Assembly (NCBI GenBank): GCA_003512825.1
Contig: DOOI01000012.1
Span: 21,881 to 27,387 of the forward strand
Length of the DNA stretch: 5,507 bases
Direction: 5' to 3'
From: Paracoccaceae bacterium
GTDB lineage: Bacteria > Pseudomonadota > Alphaproteobacteria > Rhodobacterales > Rhodobacteraceae
The notes under the pieces are model-generated. The model saw only the letters and a program-made list of their open reading frames with translations, ran no database searches and was not told where the DNA came from. Positions 1 to 5,051 of the stretch are shown here, one piece after another. A program made the translations under genes and the position numbers. Numbering within the stretch: the first letter of the stretch is position 1; each line of letters begins with the position of its first letter.

Positions 1-327
1 ATGGCGTGGCGGGTGCTGCACAAGTTGGGTGCGCCATGGGCGAATGACGTGATCGACATGTGTGATCCGGAGCCCTCGGTGCGAGATTGGGCATTGGCGG
101 AGGGAGTTTCGCAACTGGTGCACCGCGATAGCAACGGGGCTGTGCTGGCGGCGGGGGATACCGTAACGCTGATCAAGGATCTGCCAGTCAAGGGCGCAGA
201 CTTTACCGCCAAGCGCGGCACTGCAGTGCGCGGGATTTCATTGGTGGCCGACAATGCCGGCCATATCGAGGGCCGTGTCGAGGGCCAGCGGATTGTGATT
301 TTGACGGAGTTCGTCAAAAAATCCTAA
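1..327 (+). CDS. PhnA-domain protein, C-terminal part (probably 5'-truncated by window edge)
   Basis: The last ~70 residues match the C-terminal domain of the PhnA/YjdM family, a small beta-barrel-like domain. Visible family features are a D-S-N-G turn (43-46), A-G-D-T-V-T-L-I-K-D (51-60), V-K-G (63-65) and the closing T-E-F-V-K-K-S. Residues 1-35 form a Trp/Leu-rich helical stretch (for example W3, W13, W30) that I recall as the linker before the PhnA domain in alphaproteobacterial members. The zinc-ribbon cysteines (CxxC) expected at the N-terminus are absent, and the frame is open to base 1. The ATG at base 1 is therefore probably an internal Met and the true start lies upstream. Despite the name, which comes from an alkylphosphonate operon, this family is not established as phosphonate-cleaving and its role is unclear. 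The TAA stop sits in the centre of a palindrome. Family assignment is fairly sure; the start is not visible. Confidence 0.82.
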   Translation: MAWRVLHKLGAPWANDVIDMCDPEPSVRDWALAEGVSQLVHRDSNGAVLAAGDTVTLIKDLPVKGADFTAKRGTAVRGISLVADNAGHIEGRVEGQRIVILTEFVKKS

Positions 328-335
328 AGGATTTT
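318..335. terminator. AT-rich palindrome between convergent genes, possible bidirectional terminator
   Basis: The 8-base arms AAAATCCT (318-325) and AGGATTTT (328-335) are perfect inverted repeats around a two-base centre, so a hairpin would have about 7 pairs and a 4-base loop. On the minus strand the stem is followed directly by further T residues (six T in all), as in an intrinsic terminator for the DUF2125 gene. On the plus strand the run is only TTTT followed by AG. The stem is GC-poor, so efficiency is uncertain. The stop codon of the PhnA-domain gene (325-327) lies in the loop region. Confidence 0.5.
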
Positions 336-341
336 AGAGGT

Positions 342-1343
342 TTAGCGCAGAAAGATCCGCGGGGCTGGGGCAACGGGGATGGGGCCGATAAACAGCATGC
401 CTCGTTTGAAATCGAGCGGCAGATCGAGGGTTTTGGGATTGCCTCCGGCGCGGGCGAGCATGCCCAGAACGCTTTCGGCCTGTGTGGCGAGCGCAGGCGA
501 GAGCAGATCGGCGCTGCGGGCCATGGTGAGGATTTCCTGCCAGTTGCGGGCCTTGATGGTGAGGCGGCCCTCGGGGGTGCCATCGGTCAGGGTCAGGTCC
601 CCGGCGAGCGCGAGTTCGAGCGCGCCCCATTTGGCCTCGGCGATACGGAGCGTCAGCGCCGTGGGTTGGGGGCGGATCGTTTCCAGTGCGCGGCGGTCCC
701 AGGGGCGGTCAAAGCTGGCTGTGAGGTCGGCGTTGAAGGCGGAAAAGCTGTCTGGCAAGTCAGAGCCGGCACCGAGCTGGGCGCGCAGGCGTGGGGGCAG
801 GCTGAGGCCTTCGGCAGAGAGGCCAATGCGATAATCGGTTGGCGCTGATGGGCTGCGTTCGATCGCGGCACGTAGCGCACTCATGCGGGTCGCTTCGCCT
901 GTGGAGGCTGCCGTGATGGTGAGGCTGTCACTCACCAATGTGGCGCGGTCAATGGCGAGGCTGGTGGAGGCATCCACCTTGAGCGAGGCGCGCAGATCCG
1001 CAGAGGTGAGGTCGAATTTCTCAAGCGGGGTGGCAAGCTGGCTATTCGGGGGCCAGACCGCGATGATGTGGTTTGGCTGGTAAGACAGGGCGAGCAGCTG
1101 AAAGAATGGCGCATCCCATGCCCATCCGGTGGCGGGGTCCGCGAGGCGGAGATCGGTGAACGTGGTGTCGAAGCGGTTGGGGAAGCCTTGGACCGAAAGA
1201 TCAGAGACCTCTGCGACCCAGCCAGCGGTGCGGCGTTCCTCCAGCCAAGTTTGAAAGGCGCGATCGGCCCCACGCGACCCAAGCACCCACCATCCCCCCC
1301 ATAGGACAGCAGCGATGAGGATGAGTGCGAGAAGCCGGTGCAT
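342..1343 (-). CDS. DUF2125 domain-containing membrane-anchored protein
   Basis: A 333-residue protein of unknown function. Residues 4-22 form a hydrophobic, Leu/Ala/Trp-rich segment after M-H-R, which fits an uncleaved N-terminal anchor or signal sequence and places the rest in the periplasm. The remainder is a beta-rich domain recognisable as DUF2125. Visible family landmarks are the GFPNRFDT motif (53-60), a D-P-A-T-G-W-x-W-x-A-P segment (69-79) and A-L-S-Y-x-P-N-H-I-I (85-94). Later sections alternate amphipathic strands such as L-A-G-D-L-T-L-T-D-G. The start is taken as ATG 1343-1341 because AAAGGGG lies six bases upstream. An in-frame TTG at 1361 would add six residues (M-T-K-G-R-L) but its codons would cover that ribosome binding site. 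The gene is divergent from the ChaC-like gene and convergent with the PhnA gene. Family assignment is good; no biochemical function is known to me. Confidence 0.85.
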   Translation of the reverse strand: MHRLLALILIAAVLWGGWWVLGSRGADRAFQTWLEERRTAGWVAEVSDLSVQGFPNRFDTTFTDLRLADPATGWAWDAPFFQLLALSYQPNHIIAVWPPNSQLATPLEKFDLTSADLRASLKVDASTSLAIDRATLVSDSLTITAASTGEATRMSALRAAIERSPSAPTDYRIGLSAEGLSLPPRLRAQLGAGSDLPDSFSAFNADLTASFDRPWDRRALETIRPQPTALTLRIAEAKWGALELALAGDLTLTDGTPEGRLTIKARNWQEILTMARSADLLSPALATQAESVLGMLARAGGNPKTLDLPLDFKRGMLFIGPIPVAPAPRIFLR

Positions 1344-1354
1344 GAGACGCCCCT

Positions 1355-1394
1355 TTGTCAATCGGATCGCGCTTGTTTACCCCGATTGAGACAA
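1355..1394. repeat. Interrupted inverted repeat in the divergent intergenic region
   Basis: TTGTCAATCGG (1355-1365) and CCGATTGAGACAA (1382-1394) are inverted copies: 8 bases pair perfectly, then three more after a two-base GA bulge, with 16 bases between the arms. The repeat fills most of the 63-base gap between the divergent DUF2125 and ChaC-like genes. Its right arm runs into the first A residues of the ChaC-like ribosome binding site (AAGGAGGG, 1393-1400). It could be an operator for a dimeric regulator, or an mRNA hairpin next to the ribosome binding site. Each arm also provides a TTGTCA/TTGTCT hexamer resembling a -35 box pointing inwards, but I see no convincing -10 box for either. Confidence 0.5.
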
Positions 1395-1400
1395 GGAGGG
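1393..1400 (+). promoter_or_regulatory. Ribosome binding site that fixes a GTG start for the ChaC-like gene
   Basis: AAGGAGGG is a near-perfect Shine-Dalgarno sequence six bases before GTG 1407. It decides in favour of the GTG over the in-frame ATG at 1338, which would lie inside the divergent DUF2125 coding region and add 23 residues that do not belong to the ChaC fold. Confidence 0.85.
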
Positions 1401-1406
1401 CCAGCA

Positions 1407-1949
1407 GTGTCGCTATGGGTTTTTGGATACGGGTCGCTTTTGTGGAATCCCGGCTTTGAGGTGGCGGAGCAGGCTTTGGCACGGCTGGAGGGCTGGCGGC
1501 GGTCGTTTTGCATGCGCTCGATCCATCATCGGGGCTGGCCCGAGGCGCCGGGACTGGTGCTGGCGCTGGATGCAGCAGAAAGGGCGGTGTGCCATGGTGT
1601 TGCGCTGCGGGCGGAGCCGGGAACGGAGGCGGCGACGCTGGCTTATTTGCGCGAGCGCGAGTTGGTCTCCTCGGCCTATCTGGAGGAGCGGCTGGCCGTG
1701 ACGCTGACAGATGGGCGTGCAGTAGAGGCGTTGGTCTATGTAGTGGACCGGGCGCATGAGCAGTATTGCGGGCGGCTGTCGCTGGAGGCGCAAGCCCGGA
1801 TCATTGCGCGCGCAGTCGGTGGGCGGGGGCCGAACCGGGAGTATCTGTGGAACACGGCGGATCATTTGCGCGCCTTGGGCATTGAAGATGCCGATCTGGA
1901 CTGGCTTTCCGACCGGGTCGCTGCCTTATCCCAGACGAAAGATGCATAA
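1407..1949 (+). CDS. ChaC-like gamma-glutamylcyclotransferase
   Basis: A 180-residue cytosolic enzyme of the ChaC family. Family members cleave the gamma-glutamyl bond of glutathione, giving 5-oxoproline and Cys-Gly. The protein opens directly with the substrate-binding loop V-F-G-Y-G-S-L-L-W-N-P (5-15). It then has the H-R-G-x-P-E-A-P-G-L-V-L segment (41-52; here with W in the variable position) and the YLRERE motif (80-85), whose last Glu (E85) aligns with the catalytic general base of ChaC proteins. The later V-Y-V-V-D segment and the Y-L-W-N-T region also fit the family. The length is close to that of short ChaC2-type proteins. The start is GTG with a strong ribosome binding site. No terminator is evident in the 69 bases before the MotA-like gene, so read-through into that gene is possible. 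The precise physiological substrate is inferred from the family. Confidence 0.9.
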   Translation: MSLWVFGYGSLLWNPGFEVAEQALARLEGWRRSFCMRSIHHRGWPEAPGLVLALDAAERAVCHGVALRAEPGTEAATLAYLRERELVSSAYLEERLAVTLTDGRAVEALVYVVDRAHEQYCGRLSLEAQARIIARAVGGRGPNREYLWNTADHLRALGIEDADLDWLSDRVAALSQTKDA

Positions 1950-1953
1950 ATAC

Positions 1954-1983
1954 TTGCGTTTCAGGCGGCTGACCCCCTACATT
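1954..1983 (+). promoter_or_regulatory. Weak candidate promoter before the MotA/MotB-like pair
   Basis: TTGCGT (1954-1959), 18 bases, then TACATT (1978-1983) is the best sigma70-like arrangement in the 69-base gap. It matches the consensus only in part (3/6 and 4/6). It would start transcription about 30 bases before the MotA-like start codon, leaving room for the ribosome binding site AGGAG (2005-2009). Co-transcription with the upstream ChaC-like gene is an equally good explanation. Confidence 0.25.
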
Positions 1984-2018
1984 TAGCGCAACGATAACAG
2001 TGTCAGGAGCTGTCCGAC

Positions 2019-3224
2019 ATGGACCAGCCAGACCACGAGGCCGAGCCACATTTCTCTCAACCCGTGCGTCAGATTGTTCTGATGCTGTTGGTCTTGGGGC
2101 TGTCTGGTCTTGTGCTGGTGCTCGCCTTGCCGCGGGTTTTGCCGGTGTTTGAATCAAACCCCTATTTGAACGGGTTCATCCTGTTTGTTTTCGTTTTGGG
2201 GGTCGGGGCCTGCGTGTGGCAGGTGGTCTCGCTCATCAAGGCGGTGCGCTGGATCGAGAGTTTTGCCAAAGCCGGGGGCACCGAGGAAGCGCCGCCGCAG
2301 ATGTTGGTGCCATTGGCGCAGCTTTTGCGGTCACGCGGGGCGCGGATGCAGATTGCCACCTCGTCGCAGCGCTCGATCCTCGACTCGGTGGCTCAGCGAA
2401 TTGATGAAGGGCGCGAGATCACGCGCTACATCGTCAGCTTGTTGATTTTTCTGGGTCTTCTGGGCACGTTTTACGGCTTGGCGACTACGGTGCCGGCGCT
2501 GGTGGAGACGATCCGGGGGCTTGCGCCGCAAGATGGCGAAGATGGCGTCGCTGTCTTTGGTCGGTTGATGTCGGGGCTTGATCAGCAACTTTCGGGCATG
2601 GGCACGGCGTTTGGCTCGTCGCTGCTTGGGCTGGCCAGCTCGCTGGTGGTGGGGCTTTTGGAGCTGTTCGCGGGCCATGGCCAGAACCGCTTTTATGGTG
2701 AGTTGGAGGAATGGACCACGGGCTTTACCCGCGTGGGCTATGCCGGAGCCAGTGAGGGCGAGGGCGGGGTGAACGGCCAAGTGAGCGAGATACTTGGCAC
2801 GCAGGTTGATGCGTTGCAAACCATGTTCACCCAGTCGGACGTGTCGCGCGCTGTGGTTGAGCAGAAGCTGACCAGTCTGACAGAAGCGGTGCAGGGCTTG
2901 GTTACGCAATTGGAGACGCACACCCCTGCGGCGGCAGCGTTGGAGCGGTTGGCAGCGTCGCAAGAGCGCTTGGCCTCGGTGCTGGAAGCCAGTGAGCGCG
3001 GCGGCGAGGGGATGGATGCGGAAAGCCGCATGCGGCTGCGGTCGATTGACGTGCAGATGCTGCGGATACTGGAAGAAATCAGCGCCGGGCGGCAGGAAAC
3101 CATGACGGAGCTTCGCACCGATTTGGCCGCGCTGACGCGGGTGATTTCGATGGCGGGTGGCCGGGGCAATGAGCGGATCGTGACGCCGCGACCGGTGCGG
3201 CCTGCCCCGGACGAGGAGACCTGA
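2019..3224 (+). CDS. MotA/TolQ/ExbB-like proton-channel family protein with C-terminal coiled-coil tail
   Basis: A 401-residue inner-membrane protein. Four hydrophobic helices are visible at about 19-37, 53-74, 138-160 and 196-218. This is the MotA-like arrangement: two helices, a charged cytoplasmic loop of about 60 residues, then two helices. Helix 3 carries L-G-L-L-G-T-F-Y-G-L (145-154) and helix 4 carries G-M-G-T-A-F-G-S-S-L-L-G-L (193-205). These are the usual MotA/TolQ/ExbB signature sites, with Thr150, Thr196 and Ser200/201 as candidate ion-path residues. The loop holds the Arg/Glu-rich D-E-G-R-E-I-T-R (129-136). After helix 4 there is a cytoplasmic tail of about 180 residues, largely predicted helix or coiled coil (roughly 245-375), ending in a Pro/Arg-rich segment. 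Family members form pentamers around a dimer of the single-helix partner, here encoded 3 bases downstream. Annotation pipelines would probably call it a biopolymer transporter ExbB-like protein. What it drives is unknown. The start ATG has AGGAG nine bases upstream. Confidence 0.85.
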   Translation: MDQPDHEAEPHFSQPVRQIVLMLLVLGLSGLVLVLALPRVLPVFESNPYLNGFILFVFVLGVGACVWQVVSLIKAVRWIESFAKAGGTEEAPPQMLVPLAQLLRSRGARMQIATSSQRSILDSVAQRIDEGREITRYIVSLLIFLGLLGTFYGLATTVPALVETIRGLAPQDGEDGVAVFGRLMSGLDQQLSGMGTAFGSSLLGLASSLVVGLLELFAGHGQNRFYGELEEWTTGFTRVGYAGASEGEGGVNGQVSEILGTQVDALQTMFTQSDVSRAVVEQKLTSLTEAVQGLVTQLETHTPAAAALERLAASQERLASVLEASERGGEGMDAESRMRLRSIDVQMLRILEEISAGRQETMTELRTDLAALTRVISMAGGRGNERIVTPRPVRPAPDEET

Positions 3225-3230
3225 GCCGTG
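3213..3230 (+). promoter_or_regulatory. Ribosome binding site and GTG start of the MotB-like gene inside the operon junction
   Basis: GAGGAG (3213-3218) lies within the last codons of the MotA-like gene, nine bases before GTG 3228. Only three bases separate the upstream stop (TGA 3222-3224) from this start, so the two proteins are almost certainly made from one mRNA. Translational coupling is likely, in keeping with a fixed-ratio complex. Confidence 0.75.
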
Positions 3231-5051
3231 GCGCTTTCGCGGCGCACGGGCGCCCGGTTTCAGGCGTCGATCTGGCCCGGATATGTCGATGCGATGACCG
3301 GGCTTTTGATGGTGCTGACTTTTGTGCTGACCATTTTTATGGTGGTGCAATTCGTGCTGCGTGACACGATTTCGGGCAAGGACCGTGAACTTGATGCGCT
3401 TGCCACCGAGATTGCGGCATTGTCGCAAGCTTTGGGGCTGGAGCAACGCAAGTCTGCTGATTTGACGCTGCGGGTGGGGCAACTGGATGCGACGCTGGCG
3501 GGGCTGCGCGAAGAAGGCGTGCAGCAACAGGCGCTGATTGCGGCGCTGACCCAAGAGCGCGACGTGGCGCAGGCGGGCTTGGCGGAGGCTGCGGGCAAGA
3601 TCACTGCGTTTGAGGCGCAGGTGGCGGCTTTGATTGCCTCGCGCGATGAGGCGGTGGCGCAGGTCGGGCAGTTACAGGGCGAGAAAGCTACGCTTTTGAC
3701 GGAAGCGGAGGCGTTGAACGCGGCCTTGGCGCAAGCGCGCAGCGAGATTGATGCGGGCGCAGAGGCTGCCCGATTGGCAGCAGCGCGGCGCGAGGCGCTG
3801 GAGGCGTTGTTGGCGGATTTGCGAAGCCGCGAGGCGCAGTTGATCCGCGAGCGGAGTGAGCTGGAGACGCGGCTTTCGGATGGGGAAGCGGCGCGGCTGG
3901 CGGATGCGGCGGCGGCGGCGGCGCTGCGCGAGAAACTGGCGGAGGCAGATGGCGAACTGACGGCGATGACGCTGGCGCTGGAAGCCGCGCGCAAGAAGGC
4001 GGAAGAGACGCTGACGCTGTTGGCGGCGGCGGATGCGGCGCGCACCGATTTGACGGCGCGTTTGGCCGCTGCGGTATTGGCGCGGGATGCGGCGAGCGCA
4101 GAGGGCCAGACGGCGCAGGATCAATTGGCCGCTTTGCGTGCGGCGCTTGATGAGGCGACCCGCGCGCAGCAGTTGAGTGAAACGGAGGCGCAGAAGGCTT
4201 TGGCCGCGGCCTTGGCGGCGCAGGTGGCGGCAGAAACCGAAACGCAGGCGCAGATAACCGCAGCAGAGCAGAAAGCCGCCTTGTTGGCGGCCGCGCAAGC
4301 GCGGCTGGCGGAGGAAACGGACAAAGGGGCTGATGCGGCGCGACAAGCGGCGTTGCTCAATCAGCAAGTCGCAGCGTTGCGGACACAATTGGGCCAGTTG
4401 CAAGCTTTGCTGGATGATTTCAAAGAGCGCGATGCGGCGGCACAGGTTCAGATGCAATCACTGGGGTCGGACCTGAACGCGGCCTTGGCGCGGGCGGCCG
4501 CAGAGGAGCGCAAGCGGCGCATTTTGGAAGAGGCGGAGACGGAGCGTCTGGAAGCGGAACGGGCGCGGTTGGCGGCGCAGGCGCAGGATTTGCAGAAGTA
4601 TCGCAGCGAATTCTTTGGGCGGATGCGGGAGATATTGAGCAATCAAGAGGGGGTGAAGGTGGTCGGGGATCGCTTCGTTTTCTCTTCTGAGGTGTTGTTT
4701 GATGTTGGTCGGGCGGAGTTATCGGCGCAGGGCGAGGCGGAAATTGCCAAGGTCGCAGCGATTTTGCGCGGTGTTGCAGGCGATATTCCCGCAGGCATTG
4801 ACTGGATTATCCGGGTGGATGGTCACACAGACAATGTGCCGTTGTCTGGGGCAGGGGAGTTCCGCGACAATTGGGAATTATCGCAAGCACGGGCCTTGTC
4901 GGTGGTGCGCTACATGGCGGGAGATTTGGGCATTTCGCCCAATCGTTTGGCGGCCAATGGCTTTGGGGAATATCAGCCGTTGAATGCGGAGAATTCGGCG
5001 CAGGCGCGCGCACAGAACCGTCGGATCGAGTTGAAACTTACTGAACGGTGA
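3228..5051 (+). CDS. MotB-like protein: one membrane helix, very long coiled coil, OmpA-type peptidoglycan-binding domain
   Basis: A 607-residue protein in three parts. Residues 1-45 are a short basic cytoplasmic head, then Y-V-D-A-M-T-G-L (19-26) leading into a single membrane helix (about 22-44). Asp21 at its cytoplasmic end corresponds to the ion-binding Asp of MotB, TolR, ExbD and ZorB. Residues ~50-457 are Ala/Glu/Leu/Arg/Gln-rich continuous helix with coiled-coil character; there is no proline between residue 17 and residue 521. Residues ~458-607 are an OmpA-like domain: V-L-F-D-V-G (489-494), D-G-H-T-D-N (531-536), N-W-E-L-S-Q-A-R-A (548-556), then G-F-G-E-Y-Q-P and N-R-R-I-E-L at the end. 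Asp535 and Arg555 align with the diaminopimelate-binding Asp and Arg of OmpA domains, so cell-wall anchoring is well supported. Expected topology is N-terminus in, C-terminus in the periplasm. With the gene before it, it should form an ion-driven motor or stator-like complex of unknown output. The final 14 bases overlap the convergent peptidase gene. Confidence 0.88.
   Translation: MALSRRTGARFQASIWPGYVDAMTGLLMVLTFVLTIFMVVQFVLRDTISGKDRELDALATEIAALSQALGLEQRKSADLTLRVGQLDATLAGLREEGVQQQALIAALTQERDVAQAGLAEAAGKITAFEAQVAALIASRDEAVAQVGQLQGEKATLLTEAEALNAALAQARSEIDAGAEAARLAAARREALEALLADLRSREAQLIRERSELETRLSDGEAARLADAAAAAALREKLAEADGELTAMTLALEAARKKAEETLTLLAAADAARTDLTARLAAAVLARDAASAEGQTAQDQLAALRAALDEATRAQQLSETEAQKALAAALAAQVAAETETQAQITAAEQKAALLAAAQARLAEETDKGADAARQAALLNQQVAALRTQLGQLQALLDDFKERDAAAQVQMQSLGSDLNAALARAAAEERKRRILEEAETERLEAERARLAAQAQDLQKYRSEFFGRMREILSNQEGVKVVGDRFVFSSEVLFDVGRAELSAQGEAEIAKVAAILRGVAGDIPAGIDWIIRVDGHTDNVPLSGAGEFRDNWELSQARALSVVRYMAGDLGISPNRLAANGFGEYQPLNAENSAQARAQNRRIELKLTER
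3906..3923 (+). repeat. (GCG)6 trinucleotide run encoding six alanines
   Basis: Six consecutive GCG codons (residues 227-232 of the MotB-like protein) form a perfect 18-base trinucleotide tract inside the coiled-coil region. Gain or loss of a repeat unit would keep the reading frame and shift the coiled-coil register by one residue. Confidence 0.8.

Noticed and set aside
379..834. Plus-strand open frame of 151 codons inside the DUF2125 gene
   Set aside because: It is the shadow of a well-recognised gene on the other strand. Its Arg/Ser-rich composition matches no family.
1344..1361. TTG at 1361 as the start of the DUF2125 protein
   Set aside because: The ATG at 1343 has AAAGGGG at good spacing and begins directly with the membrane-anchor sequence. 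The TTG lies inside the inverted repeat and shows no better ribosome binding site.
1338..1406. Upstream ATG at 1338 as the start of the ChaC-like protein
   Set aside because: The strong AAGGAGGG six bases before GTG 1407, and the position of the family's first motif right after that GTG, make the extra 23 residues unlikely. The extension would also overlap the divergent gene.
2331..3554. Long minus-strand open frame of about 400 codons antisense to the MotA-like and MotB-like genes
   Set aside because: Its translation is His/Arg/Gln/Pro-rich with no recognisable domain. The plus-strand genes here have clear domains, and such open antisense frames are expected from GC-rich codon bias.
3260..4457. 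Two minus-strand frames of about 260 codons antisense to the coiled-coil region
   Set aside because: One is Ser/Ala-rich and the other Arg/Gln/Leu-rich, which is simply the reverse reading of repetitive Ala/Glu/Leu codons. There is no sensible start context or family resemblance.
3228..4600. Tandem protein repeat or recombination-prone repeat array in the coiled-coil region
   Set aside because: The sequence is compositionally repetitive, but apart from the short GCG run I could not find long repeated units at the DNA level. A dot plot would be decisive: diagonal lines off the main diagonal would support an array.
2019..5051. Zorya anti-phage system (ZorA/ZorB) reading of the motor pair
   Set aside because: The domain plan resembles ZorAB, but no ZorC, ZorD or ZorE-type gene (helicase or nuclease) follows; the next gene is a convergent peptidase. 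The extended coiled coil is on the MotB-like side rather than mainly on the MotA-like side. The surroundings are housekeeping-type rather than a defence island.
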